Source: Syntrophorhabdaceae bacterium
GTDB taxonomy: Bacteria; Desulfobacterota; Syntrophorhabdia; Syntrophorhabdales; Syntrophorhabdaceae
Direction of reading: 5' to 3'
Assembly (NCBI GenBank): GCA_028698615.1
Contig: JAQVWF010000012.1
Span: 1 to 64,000 of the forward strand
DNA length: 64,000 nucleotides
In this document: in pieces, positions 16,535 to 25,850 of the stretch
How positions within the stretch are numbered: position 1 is the stretch's first letter
Layout: the number at the start of each line of letters is the position of its first letter
The notes under the pieces: model-generated
Database searches by the model: none
What the model saw: only the letters and a program-made list of their open reading frames with translations
What the model was told of the DNA's origin: nothing
Made by a program: the position numbers and the translations under genes

Positions 16535-18013
16535 CTAGAGCCCGAGCTTGTTCCTTAGAAGTTCACCGAGACTGCCCAGTTTCTCGTCAGACCTTTCCTG
16601 TTCTTTTACTTTGTCCCTGTACTGTGTGTAGCTGTCGAGCTCGATCTTTTCATCGACCTTGGTCCGGCTGAGGCTTACGCGACCCCGGGACGGATCGGTG
16701 GCGATGACGACCGCCTGAATGGTCGATCCCACAGGGAACATTCTGTTGTGGTTGGTGCCCTTGAGCGTCCCCATTTCAACGTTGGGAATGAAGCCTGTCA
16801 GGCCATCTTTGATTCTTACGATGATTCCCGACGAGATGACACGCTCCACTTTTGTCTCAAGAAGTGTGCCGACCGCCGGCAGGTCTACCTCCTCCATCAC
16901 GATCTTGCGCTCCATCGAGAGGGTAAGTCTTCTCTTTTCGGTGCTTATATCGACGACTCTGGCCTCGACCTGCTGGCCCGGTTCGAGTACTTCCTTGGGA
17001 TGATTGATCCTTCTGCCTGCCCCCAGTTTCGAAATGGGGATGAGCCCATCGATGCCGGGTTCGAGGTTCACGAATGCACCAAAGCTTTCGAGACGGACGA
17101 CCACTCCCTGGATCGTTGAGTCCACGGGATATTTTTCCGGAACCAACAGGAAGGGGTCGGGAAGGACTGCCTTCAGGCTTAGTGTGATCCTGTCTCTCGC
17201 CCAGTCGATCTCCAGTATCCTCGTTCTCAGTTCGTCGCCGATACTGACGAGGTCCCCGGCTTTTCCTCCCTTGATCCACGAAAGCTCGCTGAGAGGTATA
17301 AGGCCATCAATCCCGCCGATGTCGACGAAAACGCCGAATCTCTGGATGGAACGCACCTTACCCGCGATATCCATGCCGATGGTGAGGGTTTCCTTCAGCT
17401 TTTCCTTTTCCTTTTCCTGTTCCTTTTCCAGCAGGGCGCGGCGGGAAAGGATGATATTGCGCCCCCTTTCTTTATATTCAAGCACCTTGAAGGGATATGT
17501 CTCGCCAATGTATGTTCCCGCAATCCTGCTTCCCTTGAGGTCCATCTGCGAGTACGGGCAGAAGCACCGCACCTTGCCGACGCGGATCTCGTAGCCGCCC
17601 TTGAGTTCCGATGCTACCTTTCCCGTAACGGGAATATCGGCATCGAAGGCGTTCTTGATGCTCTGCAGGGTGATGCTCGGAAAACTGTGGATCAAGGTGG
17701 TGAACTTTCTTGCTCCATTCTCCACGGTTACGAAGTAGGCCTCGAGCTCGTCGCCATCCTGAATGGTCACGGCCCCTTCCTCGTCGAGAAATTCCTTTCT
17801 GTCGATAACTCCCTCGCTTTTACCGCCGAGATCGATATAAACAAAATCACCCGAGATGCCGGCGACCCTGGTGGTCACCCTTTGTCCCGGTTCGAGTCTC
17901 TTGACCGACAGCGCGCTCTGTTCGAAGAGCTGCGCAAAATCTTCTTCATGTCCACTTTCCGCTGAGCTCCTTTCTTCAATATTTTCCTGATTGCTGATCT
18001 GTTCGTCTGACAT
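16535..18013 (-). CDS. S1-domain RNA-binding protein, ribosomal protein S1-like
   Basis: This 492-residue protein is built of five S1 OB-fold repeats (roughly 42-115, 127-200, 211-281, 293-370 and 378-455). Examples are GMDIAGKVRSIQRFGVFVDIGG and STIQGVVVRLESFGAFVNLEP. The acidic N-terminus and coiled C-terminal tail flank the repeats. S1 proteins bind mRNA at the ribosome; proteobacterial S1 usually has six repeats, so this may be a shortened S1 or a second S1-like protein. AGGAGA lies seven bases before the ATG. Confidence 0.88.
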   Translation of the reverse strand: MSDEQISNQENIEERSSAESGHEEDFAQLFEQSALSVKRLEPGQRVTTRVAGISGDFVYIDLGGKSEGVIDRKEFLDEEGAVTIQDGDELEAYFVTVENGARKFTTLIHSFPSITLQSIKNAFDADIPVTGKVASELKGGYEIRVGKVRCFCPYSQMDLKGSRIAGTYIGETYPFKVLEYKERGRNIILSRRALLEKEQEKEKEKLKETLTIGMDIAGKVRSIQRFGVFVDIGGIDGLIPLSELSWIKGGKAGDLVSIGDELRTRILEIDWARDRITLSLKAVLPDPFLLVPEKYPVDSTIQGVVVRLESFGAFVNLEPGIDGLIPISKLGAGRRINHPKEVLEPGQQVEARVVDISTEKRRLTLSMERKIVMEEVDLPAVGTLLETKVERVISSGIIVRIKDGLTGFIPNVEMGTLKGTNHNRMFPVGSTIQAVVIATDPSRGRVSLSRTKVDEKIELDSYTQYRDKVKEQERSDEKLGSLGELLRNKLGL

Positions 18014-18055
18014 CGTCCAATCTCCTGAAGTTGATTAAAAATTTTTTGTTGGAGT

Positions 18056-18084
18056 AATGTACAATTTCTTTAGTGTGATGTAAA
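18056..18084 (-). promoter_or_regulatory. Candidate promoter of the S1-domain gene
   Basis: On the minus strand TTTACA (18084-18079) and TACATT (18061-18056) are 17 bases apart. Transcription would begin near 18049, about 35 bases before the start codon. Confidence 0.5.
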
Positions 18085-18109
18085 GCTATAGTTCTCGTGG
18101 ACAATGAAT

Positions 18110-18138
18110 TTGACAATTCTAAGGCCATGGAATAGCAT
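18110..18138 (+). promoter_or_regulatory. Candidate promoter of the FKBP gene
   Basis: TTGACA (18110-18115) and TAGCAT (18133-18138) are separated by 17 bases. The -35 box is perfect. The leader would be about 47 bases. It is divergent from the S1-gene promoter, with some 25 bases between the two -35 boxes. Confidence 0.5.
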
Positions 18139-18191
18139 ATGAAACATCAAAAACGCATGGATCGGTGCATGTGGGAGGAAAGGAGGTGCGA

Positions 18192-18890
18192 GTGAATTTG
18201 TTTTCCGTAAGAAGACGCTTCGTTTTGGTATTTATTGTGGTATTTTTGACGATATTCGTCATGATGACGGTGCCTGTTTTTGCTCAGAGCACGAGCGGGC
18301 CGTCGCTTTCGAGGGAAAAGGCAGGTTATGCCCTTGGCGTGAGCATCGGGCGAAATGTGAAGAACCTCGGAATTGATATCGATCCTGACATGATCGTCCG
18401 TGGCATACGGGATACCGTTCGGGGGCAGTCCACCATGTCGGACCAGGAAGTGAAGACCGCCCTTGACATCTATGAGAAAGAACTTGTCGGGAAACTGAGC
18501 GACAAGAACAAGCGCGATGGAGAGGCATTCCTCGGGGAGAACAAACAGCGCAGAAGCGTTGTCACCCTTCCCAGTGGTCTTCAGTACATGGTCCTCAGGG
18601 AAGGCAAAGGCCCCACCCCGAAGATGGATGATCTGGTCACAATTCACTACAAGGCCAGGATGATAGACGGTATGGAATTTGAAAGTTCCTATTGGAACAA
18701 CAAGCCCGCTGACATCGCGGTGAACAAGGCCATTAAAGGGTGGACCGAGGCCCTGACGAAGATGCCCGTTGGTTCCATATGGCGTCTTTATATCCCCTCA
18801 CAGCTTGCCTATGGAGAAGCCGGCGCAGGCACGATGATCGGCCCCAATGCCGTCATCATATGCGATCTTGAACTCCTGGCCGTGAGATGA
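18192..18890 (+). CDS. Exported FKBP-type peptidyl-prolyl isomerase
   Basis: This 232-residue Mip/FkpA-like protein has a signal sequence (hydrophobic core FVLVFIVVFLTIFVMMTVPV, cleavage likely after VFA), a helical dimerisation domain (SREKAGYALGVSIGRNVKNL) and a C-terminal FKBP domain (DLVTIHYKARMIDGMEFESS ... PSQLAYGEAGAG). It should speed proline isomerisation in folding periplasmic proteins. The GTG at 18192 is chosen because AGGAGG lies five bases upstream; an ATG 27 bases earlier would put that ribosome site inside the gene. Confidence 0.9.
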   Translation: MNLFSVRRRFVLVFIVVFLTIFVMMTVPVFAQSTSGPSLSREKAGYALGVSIGRNVKNLGIDIDPDMIVRGIRDTVRGQSTMSDQEVKTALDIYEKELVGKLSDKNKRDGEAFLGENKQRRSVVTLPSGLQYMVLREGKGPTPKMDDLVTIHYKARMIDGMEFESSYWNNKPADIAVNKAIKGWTEALTKMPVGSIWRLYIPSQLAYGEAGAGTMIGPNAVIICDLELLAVR

Positions 18891-18938
18891 CGAAGCCGTA
18901 AGTTCGTTTCTCGCTTCTCACTTCCGGGAGGGATCGTC

Positions 18939-19967
18939 ATGAAGGCAATGGTGATTGAAAAGGTCTGTGATCTAAGGGTTGAGAAGAGGCCCTTGAGCCT
19001 CGTGGACATACCCGTCCCTTCCGTTGGTGACAGAGAAATACTGGTGAAGGTTATTGCCTGCGGGGTCTGCCATACGGAACTCGACGAGATTGAGGGAAGG
19101 ACGCCTCCGCCCCGGTTTCCCGTTGTTCCGGGCCACCAGGTGGTGGGTCTTGTCGAGAAATGCGGCGAAAAGGCGATGCGCTTTCAGACGGGCGAGAGGG
19201 TAGGTGTGGCATGGATCTATTCCGCCTGCGGCGCCTGTGCCTTCTGCCGCGAGGGTGATGAAAACCTCTGTGAGCGCTTTGTCGCTACCGGCAGGGACGC
19301 CAACGGCGGATACGCCGAGTACATGGCGGTGCCGGAGGCTTTTGCATTCAAGGTGCCTGATATCTTCGGTGACCTCGAGGCTGCTCCGCTTCTCTGTGCG
19401 GGAACGATAGGATACAGGTCCCTTCGCCTGACGGGGATGCGCGATGGCGAGAATATGGGCCTCGTGGGATTCGGCGCTTCGGCGCATCTGGTGATCCAGA
19501 TGGTGCGCCACATGTACCCTTCGTCGAAGATATTCGTCTTTGCACGCAGCCCCGGTGAAAGGGATTTTTCCCGTGAGCTTGGCGCCTGCTGGGCAGGCGA
19601 TACCACAGACAGTTCACCGGAAAAGCTGCATCGCGTCATCGACACAACCCCTGTCTGGGGTACCATAGTCCATGCACTCGGAAACCTTGAAAGAGGAGGG
19701 CGCCTTGTGGTCAACGCCATACGGAAGGAAGAGACCGACAAGGCAGAGCTTCTGTCACTGTCCTACCCCCGTCATCTCTGGCTTGAAAAAGAGATAAAAA
19801 GCGTCGCCAATGTGGCTTCGCGCGATGTCCGGGAATTCCTTGAGCTTGCGGCGGCCATCCCCATTCGTCCCGAGGTCGAGGTCTTTGCTCTCAATGAGGC
19901 AAACCGGGCGCTTATCGAGCTGAAGGAGCGAAAGATACGGGGCGCCAAGGTTCTCAAGGTCGCCTGA
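18939..19967 (+). CDS. Zinc-dependent alcohol dehydrogenase family protein
   Basis: This 342-residue medium-chain dehydrogenase has a catalytic zinc site in CGVCHTE (C44) and GHQ (H66), the latter with Gln where many relatives have Glu. Four structural-zinc cysteines follow in CGACAFC...C (97, 100, 103 and 111), then a Rossmann fold with GLVGFGASAHLVIQ. It should oxidise alcohols or reduce aldehydes with a nicotinamide cofactor; the substrate cannot be told. It follows the FKBP gene by 48 bases, with GGGAGGG before the ATG. Confidence 0.88.
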   Translation: MKAMVIEKVCDLRVEKRPLSLVDIPVPSVGDREILVKVIACGVCHTELDEIEGRTPPPRFPVVPGHQVVGLVEKCGEKAMRFQTGERVGVAWIYSACGACAFCREGDENLCERFVATGRDANGGYAEYMAVPEAFAFKVPDIFGDLEAAPLLCAGTIGYRSLRLTGMRDGENMGLVGFGASAHLVIQMVRHMYPSSKIFVFARSPGERDFSRELGACWAGDTTDSSPEKLHRVIDTTPVWGTIVHALGNLERGGRLVVNAIRKEETDKAELLSLSYPRHLWLEKEIKSVANVASRDVREFLELAAAIPIRPEVEVFALNEANRALIELKERKIRGAKVLKVA

Positions 19968-20211
19968 GCACGGTCACTGAACGTCACGGCCGTATGCGGG
20001 GACGGGGGCGGAGATTTGCCCGCCCGTTGAGGCTCTGCGCCGGATGAGGTTGAGAAGACACAAAGGGGTACCCGCCGATCTCTCCCCAACGAAGAGGAAC
20101 TGTCGGTCTTTTTTATATAAAAACAGGATAGGATGATATACAATAAAGCGTTTGTTGTTGCGGGTGTGAGACAGGTTTGCTCTTTCTGCCTGAAACGTTT
20201 ACATAAAAAAA

Positions 20212-20296
20212 TGCCGAAGACGGGACTTGAACCCACACAGGCAAATTGCCTACTAGACCCTGAATCTAGCGCGTCTGCCAATTCCGCCACTTCGGC
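20212..20296 (-). tRNA. tRNA-Leu (anticodon CAG)
   Basis: The minus strand folds into a complete class II tRNA of 85 bases: acceptor stem GCCGAAG/CTTCGGC, D arm, anticodon stem CTAGA/TCTAG with anticodon CAG at 20262-20260, a long variable arm (TAGGCAATTTGCCT) and a T arm containing GGTTCAAGTCC. The CCA end is not encoded. A run of seven T residues directly after the acceptor stem can act as its terminator. It is divergent from ribF. Confidence 0.97.
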
Positions 20297-20342
20297 ACGC
20301 TATAAGGTAGTATGCATGGGACAGATAAGTCAAGAGGTGAGG

Positions 20343-21275
20343 ATGAAAATTTTAGAATCTTTCGACGTGGCCGAGAAATTTCCCAATCCCGTTCTTACCA
20401 TAGGAAACTATGACGGCGTTCATATCGGCCACAAGCGCATCATAAAGAAGGTGGTGACAAAGGCCTCTGAGATCTCGGGCACTCCCATGCTCATGACCTT
20501 TTCCCCTCACCCCCACAGCGTTCTCAAGCCCGATTCCTATATCCGTCTTATCACGCCTCAGCCGGTGAAGGAGCGGCTCGTTGCAGAGAACGGTATCGAG
20601 GTGATGTTCCAGGTCCCCTTTGATGAACGTTTAAGGTCCATATCTCCCGAGAGTTTCATTGAGGATATTCTCGTCGGCAAACTTGGTGTTGCGGGCGTCA
20701 TAGTTGGCTACGATTTCCGCTTCGGGAAGGGCGGTACCGGGGACGTCGAAATGCTCCGGCAGTTCGCACAAAAAAGGGGATTTTACTTCGACGTCGTGGG
20801 GGCCATCACCGTCGACGCCGAAAAGATAGGCAGTAACCGGATACGCAGGCTCATCATGGAAGGAGATGTGAAGAAAGCCAATGAGTTGCTCGACCGGCCC
20901 CATATGATCGAGGGGATAGTGGTTCACGGTGTCAATCGTGGAAAGAGCATGGGTTTCCCCACCATTAATTTCGAGACCGTCTTCGAACTCATCCCTCATA
21001 ACGGCGTATACATAACGGAAGTTGAATTCGACGGCAAAAGGTGGCCATCGGTAACCAACATTGGCTACAACCCCACCTTTGACGGCAAGAAGCTCCTCGT
21101 CGAAACGCATATCCTCGACTACGTTGGCGACCTCTATGACCGCGACGTGGTCATCTATTTCCAGGACCGCATCAGAGAGGAAAAAAAGTTCAGGGACATG
21201 GCCGAACTGAAGGAACAGATAGCCGCGGATGTCGGGACGGCAAGACGGTACTTCACCGAAAGACCGCTTGAATAG
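20343..21275 (+). CDS. ribF: Bifunctional riboflavin kinase / FAD synthetase
   Basis: This 310-residue enzyme converts riboflavin to FMN and FMN to FAD. The N-terminal nucleotidyltransferase half shows GNYDGVHIGH (21-30) and SNRIRRLI; the C-terminal kinase half shows GKSMGFPTIN and NIGYNPTF. The ATG at 20343 follows AGGTGAGG; the frame is open much further upstream but only by running through the antisense of the tRNA. Its product is a cofactor needed by the flavoproteins HdrA and FlxA, though the link is only by neighbourhood. Confidence 0.95.
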   Translation: MKILESFDVAEKFPNPVLTIGNYDGVHIGHKRIIKKVVTKASEISGTPMLMTFSPHPHSVLKPDSYIRLITPQPVKERLVAENGIEVMFQVPFDERLRSISPESFIEDILVGKLGVAGVIVGYDFRFGKGGTGDVEMLRQFAQKRGFYFDVVGAITVDAEKIGSNRIRRLIMEGDVKKANELLDRPHMIEGIVVHGVNRGKSMGFPTINFETVFELIPHNGVYITEVEFDGKRWPSVTNIGYNPTFDGKKLLVETHILDYVGDLYDRDVVIYFQDRIREEKKFRDMAELKEQIAADVGTARRYFTERPLE

Positions 21276-21399
21276 CGTGAATGGTCAGAGAGGAACAGAA
21301 AGGTTTGAATCGCTTAAATTGCTTGAAAGAGATGCTGCAACCTGCGCCCTCAAAGATTCAAGCCTTTCCCTCTCAGGCGATCCGAGCGATTGAGGCTAT

Positions 21400-22599
21400 T
21401 CAGACCGTCTTCCCTATCATGACGTATACCCCGCCGATGATGGGGTCACTGTCGTTTCTGTCCAGGAGAACCTGGAGCATGCGGTCCTGGACCTTGACGT
21501 GTTTGGGGATCAGTTTGACGCCGCTTGCCGCGTAGATGTCCTCCGCGATGACCATGCCTGGTTTGAGCTCGTCCAATGCGATCTTGCACTTGTTCACTGC
21601 AAATTCGCGGTCATTTTCGACAATATGCTCGGCGAGTGACGATGCAACCGTGGGGTCGAGGATCCTGTTGGCCGACTGTCTTATCTCGCGTAAAATGTCG
21701 TCGCGGTCATATCCTGAGCGGCACAGGTCGCTCTGAAGGACTATGCCGCGCAGGATACGCGCTCCGGAAGGTATCTCGTTGCCGATGAGGCCCTCGGGTG
21801 TGCCCGTGCCGTCAAAGTTCTCGTGCTGGTGATAGATGGCGTCGGCGGACTTCTTGAATCCCGAGATAGTGGATATTATGAGAGAGCCGATGACGGGGTG
21901 CTGGTTGTAGATGTTGCGGTCGCTCATAGCCATAGCGTTCTTGCTCTTGTCGGCGATGGTATCGGGCAGTCCGATCTTTCCGATCTCGTGCAATTGTGCT
22001 CCAAAGAGGATCTTGTCCGTTTCCTCCTCGTCGGTTCCCATTTTCTTGCAGATGAAACGAGCCGCCTCTCGTGCCGCGTGTGCGCGGTCGGCGGCACCGG
22101 GCACCCGCACATCGATGATCTTCAGGAGGATCTGGGTCAGCTCCTTGAAATTGCGCTCCAGGGTCTGATTTGCGTCGGCAAGCTTTTCTTTCTCGTCGAC
22201 GAGTTCGTTCTGAAGCTGTTTGATTCGCAGAAATGCCCTTATCTTGCTCGTCAGGATGACGGGAGGGGTCGATTTTTCGATGTAGTCGTCGGCGCCGCAC
22301 TCGAAGGCCTGAATCTTCAGCTTCTCGTCCTTTTCCGCGGTAAGGAAGAGGAAGAACACCGAAGCGGTCTCGGGGGTGTTTCGGATCTGACGGCAGAATT
22401 CCAGGCCGTCGATGATAGGCATGTCATAGTCGCTCAGGATGAGGTCGGGCCGGATGTCCCGTGCCTTGCGAAGACCTTCCTGACCGTTGCCTGCCTCGTG
22501 GATCTCGAAGCCGGGATACCGGGCGAAGAATTTTGCGAAGATGCCGCGAAAAGTATTGTCGTCGTCTACGAGAAGGATGCGCACCGCCGGTCTTTCCAT
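21400..22599 (-). CDS. Response regulator with degenerate HD-GYP domain
   Basis: This 399-residue protein has a receiver domain (about 7-122; acidic pocket D12-D14, phospho-acceptor D57, T87, K109), a coiled linker, an HD-GYP-type domain (about 150-320) and a C-terminal extension of some 70 residues. The metal motif reads HEIGKIG (H204-E205) in place of HDIGK, and the GYP motif reads DGTGTPEGL, so cyclic-di-GMP hydrolysis may be reduced or lost. It overlaps the motB stop by one base, so it is made with the stator and may tune motor output. Confidence 0.88.
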   Translation of the reverse strand: MERPAVRILLVDDDNTFRGIFAKFFARYPGFEIHEAGNGQEGLRKARDIRPDLILSDYDMPIIDGLEFCRQIRNTPETASVFFLFLTAEKDEKLKIQAFECGADDYIEKSTPPVILTSKIRAFLRIKQLQNELVDEKEKLADANQTLERNFKELTQILLKIIDVRVPGAADRAHAAREAARFICKKMGTDEEETDKILFGAQLHEIGKIGLPDTIADKSKNAMAMSDRNIYNQHPVIGSLIISTISGFKKSADAIYHQHENFDGTGTPEGLIGNEIPSGARILRGIVLQSDLCRSGYDRDDILREIRQSANRILDPTVASSLAEHIVENDREFAVNKCKIALDELKPGMVIAEDIYAASGVKLIPKHVKVQDRMLQVLLDRNDSDPIIGGVYVMIGKTV

Positions 22600-23453
22600 T
22601 ATTTTGTCTCGATCCCGGGTGAGACGGAAGGGGCCTTAGGTGCCACCGATTCCTTCTGCGGTGCTGCAGCGGGAGCGGCAGGCGTGATGGCATCCGCCGG
22701 TTTTGCTTCCATCGTCGTGACAAGTATGCTCACCCGCCTGTTTCCAAAATCCAGGGGCTTGTCAGGGTGCTTGAGGTTGCGGTCGGCAAAACCGCGCACC
22801 TGGGAGATCTGCTCCTTTCCGATCCCGTTCTGTTCAAGGATCCTTCTGGCCATGTTCGCCCGGTCGGCGCTCAGCTCCCAGTTCGTATAATCGGGGTTGA
22901 CGTAGGGCCGTGCATCGGTATAGCCCTCGATCATGATCTTGTTCTTGAGCCGGCCCACGTCTGCGGCGACGAGCTTGAGGAGGCTTACCGTTTCCGGCTT
23001 GAGCTTGGCGCTGCCGACATCGAAGAAGAGACCATTGGAATTTTCCAGGAGTTCGATGCGCAGACCTTCCCTGGTCACGGTGATCTCTATCCTGTCCCTG
23101 AACCTGTCAAATTCGGGATGGGCCTTGATCACGGCTTCCAGCTTCTTCGCCTCAGCCTTCAATTTATCGATCTCCGAGGAGATGTCCATTGTCGGACCTG
23201 GCGCGGGTCCGGTGGAACCCTGGAGCAGGCTCCCTCCGCGGCCGCTGTCGAAGACCCCGGGATCCTGGAAATAGGCCGATACTGCCTGCTTGACGGCGTT
23301 GCTCTGGCCCACGATCCACAGGACGATGAAGAGGGCCATCATTGCAGTGACAAAATCCGCATATGCCACTTTCCATGCTCCGCCGTGGTGCCCCCCGTGC
23401 CCCCTCTTCTTTTTGACTATTATCCGTACAGGAGTCTGGTGGTCATCGATCAT
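22599..23453 (-). CDS. motB: Flagellar stator protein MotB
   Basis: This 284-residue protein has a basic N-terminus, one membrane helix with the proton-carrying Asp (YADFVTAMMALFIVLWIV, D33), a plug segment, and an OmpA-like peptidoglycan-binding domain (about 120-250; IEGYTDARPY ... LSADRANMARRIL ... GNRRVSIL). The His/Gly-rich tract GHGGHHGG before the helix and the Ala/Pro-rich tail are typical extras. With MotA it forms the torque-generating ion channel anchored to the cell wall. It overlaps motA by one base. Confidence 0.95.
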   Translation of the reverse strand: MIDDHQTPVRIIVKKKRGHGGHHGGAWKVAYADFVTAMMALFIVLWIVGQSNAVKQAVSAYFQDPGVFDSGRGGSLLQGSTGPAPGPTMDISSEIDKLKAEAKKLEAVIKAHPEFDRFRDRIEITVTREGLRIELLENSNGLFFDVGSAKLKPETVSLLKLVAADVGRLKNKIMIEGYTDARPYVNPDYTNWELSADRANMARRILEQNGIGKEQISQVRGFADRNLKHPDKPLDFGNRRVSILVTTMEAKPADAITPAAPAAAPQKESVAPKAPSVSPGIETK

Positions 23454-24310
23454 TATTTGACGACTCCTTTTACGAAGGATTCCATTTCCTGGAAGGTGGG
23501 CCGGTAATCATTGGGAATCGACCTCCGGGCGAATTCCACGGAGACTATCGGGTTGAACCCTTTGGCGAGGGAGATGATACCGGACTTTATGGCCTCGTAT
23601 ACCTGTGATTCCTCTTCCGCGGCAAGGTCCAGGTTGGTGGCGAGGGGCTGGATAAAGCCATATGACAAAAAGATGCCCAGAAAGGTGCCGACGAGGGCAA
23701 CCGCCACTTTGTGACCGATCTCCTCGGGCGGGCCGTTGATCGCCTGCATGGTTATGACGATGCCGAGAACAGCGGCAACAATTCCGAGGCCCGGCATGGA
23801 ATCGCCGATCTTCTGCAGGATCATGCCCGGCAGGGAACCTTCCTGATGGTGTGTTTCGATGTCGAGGTCCATGAGGCTTTCTATATCATGGGGCGCGATG
23901 CCTCCGAGAACGATGAGTCTGAAGGTGTCCGTCATGAAAGATATTATGTGGTGCTGGTTTGTAATGTTGGGGTACTTGGTGAAGATCTTGCTTTGTTCCG
24001 GGTGCTCGATGTGGGATTCAAGCGCGATAAGGCCGTCCTTGCGGGTGACCTGGAAGATCTCGTACATGAGTCTCAGAAGGTCGAGGTAAAGCTGACGGTT
24101 CACACTGGCTCCTTTCAGTGAACCGATTGCCTTTGCGAGGATCTTCATGAGAAGCTTCTTGGGGGCCGATATGACCATTGCCCCCAGGGCCGCCCCGCCT
24201 ATGATGAGGAATTCCACCGGCTGTACGATGAGCTTCAGGGGACCGCCTTCCAGGACGAAGCCCCCGAACACAGAAACCAAAACGACGATCGCACCGATTA
24301 TGACAAACAT
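23453..24310 (-). CDS. motA: Flagellar stator protein MotA
   Basis: This 285-residue inner-membrane protein has four membrane helices (about 2-19, 32-50, 164-182 and 200-220) with a large cytoplasmic loop between the second and third. The third helix region MPGLGIVAAVLGIVITM carries the conserved Pro/Gly pattern. It should surround the MotB helices and push on FliG as ions pass. GAGG lies upstream of the ATG at 24310. Confidence 0.95.
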   Translation of the reverse strand: MFVIIGAIVVLVSVFGGFVLEGGPLKLIVQPVEFLIIGGAALGAMVISAPKKLLMKILAKAIGSLKGASVNRQLYLDLLRLMYEIFQVTRKDGLIALESHIEHPEQSKIFTKYPNITNQHHIISFMTDTFRLIVLGGIAPHDIESLMDLDIETHHQEGSLPGMILQKIGDSMPGLGIVAAVLGIVITMQAINGPPEEIGHKVAVALVGTFLGIFLSYGFIQPLATNLDLAAEEESQVYEAIKSGIISLAKGFNPIVSVEFARRSIPNDYRPTFQEMESFVKGVVK

Positions 24311-24423
24311 TATATCTTCCGCATCCTCAAGGAACCCCTTTGCCTCCGCGAGGTCATATAGGACCCATCACCCTGTACGAACCAGAACGCTAATACTATG
24401 CTGTGCTTCATTCCGTATGAAGG

Positions 24424-24449
24424 TTATCGGACGGACAATGAAAAGATTA
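24424..24449 (-). promoter_or_regulatory. Candidate sigma28 promoter of motAB
   Basis: On the minus strand TAATCTTT (24449-24442), ten bases, then TCCGATAA (24431-24424) resembles the FliA consensus with a spacer one base short. The same geometry occurs at three other places in the window. The leader to motA would be about 107 bases. Confidence 0.45.
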
Positions 24450-24572
24450 AAGGAATGTTTCGGGTTTCAGGGGAATCAGGAAGGAGCAGGTGAGAGAGCG
24501 TGGGCCGCTGAAGGTACAGCGGGGAGGGGTGCTATACCCGGTATACCCAGCCTTTTCAACTTGGAACGGCCT

Positions 24573-25850
24573 CTACATTTGGTTATAGACGACCTTTCCG
24601 CTTACCATGGTGAGGAGGTTTTTGCCGTGGAGGGTCATACCGTGGAAGGGGGTGTTCCTTCCCTTGGACGCAAAGGAATCTCTGTCTACAGTCCATTCGA
24701 TGTCGGGGTCGAAAATGATGAGGTCTGCCGGGGCGCCTTCAGCTACGACTCCCGACCCTATGCCCAGCAATTCCGCCGGGTTCATGGTCATCTTCGCCAG
24801 AAGACCCCTCATGTCAAGGACGTCCTCGCGCACAAGCCCCAGCGCAAGGGCGAAGGCCGTCTCGAAACCCGAAATGCCGAAGCTTGCCAGATCGAATTCC
24901 ATGTCTTTGGAGGTGAATTCATGGGGGGCGTGGTCCGTTGCTATGATGTCGATAGTCCCCTTTCGAAGCCCCTCCCTGATGGCCCTGACATCCTCTTTCG
25001 ACCTCAGGGGTGGATTCACCTTTGTGTTCGTGTCGTATGTGAGAGTCGCTTCATCGGTGAGCGTGAAATAATGGGGACATGTGTCGCAGGTGATCTTCTT
25101 GAATGACCGCCTGGCCCGCTCGATGATCTCGACGCTGCCGGCCGTGGAGATATGGGTGATGTGGAGGGGCGCGTCGACGTATCGCGCGACGGCGATATCC
25201 CTTCCCACGATGAGTTCTTCGGCGATGGCGGGAACTCCCTCGAGTCCGCTCAGGAGCGAGGCATGGCCTTCGTGCACACAACCTCCGGAGAGGGTATCGT
25301 CCTCGCAGTGGGATATGACGGGAAGGCTGAAGATCTTTGTGTATTCAAGGGCTTTGCGCAAGAGCCCTGCGCCGCGGACGGACTTTCCGTCGTCTGAGAC
25401 AGCCACTATGCCGGCTGCGTACATCTCGCCGATCTCGGAGAGTTCCTCACTGCGAAGCCCCTTTGTGATGGCGCCGCAGGGAAGAACCTTGCAGAAGCCT
25501 TCCGCACGGGCTCTCTCGACGATAAATTCGGTGACGCTCCGCGAATCATTGACGGGGTTTGTGTTCGCCATGCAGACAATAGTGGTGAACCCGCCGCGCA
25601 CCGCCGCCATCGTGCCCGTCCTTATGGTTTCCTTGTATTCGAAACCGGGTTCCCGCAGATGGCAGTGCACGTCGATAAGACCGGGCGCCACGATCCGTTT
25701 TGATGCATCTATTATCTTTGTGTTGCCATCGACCTTCCGGATATTTTTTGAAACCCCCTTGATCACCGGACCATCGATGAGGATATCGTACCTGTCATCG
25801 ATGGCGTTCTTCGGGTCGACGAGACGGCCTCCCCGTATCAGGACTTTCAC
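24573..25850 (-). CDS. pyrC: Dihydroorotase
   Basis: This 425-residue class I dihydroorotase closes carbamoyl-aspartate to dihydroorotate in pyrimidine synthesis. Metal ligands are visible in [15 protein letters not shown], in [10 protein letters not shown] and in ATDHAPH. The motif [12 protein letters not shown] is a further family mark. It overlaps pyrB by four bases (ATGA) and is the last gene of the pyr operon. Confidence 0.95.
   Translation of the reverse strand: MKVLIRGGRLVDPKNAIDDRYDILIDGPVIKGVSKNIRKVDGNTKIIDASKRIVAPGLIDVHCHLREPGFEYKETIRTGTMAAVRGGFTTIVCMANTNPVNDSRSVTEFIVERARAEGFCKVLPCGAITKGLRSEELSEIGEMYAAGIVAVSDDGKSVRGAGLLRKALEYTKIFSLPVISHCEDDTLSGGCVHEGHASLLSGLEGVPAIAEELIVGRDIAVARYVDAPLHITHISTAGSVEIIERARRSFKKITCDTCPHYFTLTDEATLTYDTNTKVNPPLRSKEDVRAIREGLRKGTIDIIATDHAPHEFTSKDMEFDLASFGISGFETAFALALGLVREDVLDMRGLLAKMTMNPAELLGIGSGVVAEGAPADLIIFDPDIEWTVDRDSFASKGRNTPFHGMTLHGKNLLTMVSGKVVYNQM

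Noticed and set aside
20006-20025. GGGCGG...CCGCCC hairpin after the alcohol dehydrogenase
   Set aside because: Only six pairs and no T run; too weak to call a terminator.
20133-20342. Upstream extension of the ribF frame
   Set aside because: It would run through the antisense of a complete tRNA; ATG 20343 has a good ribosome site and starts the conserved protein.
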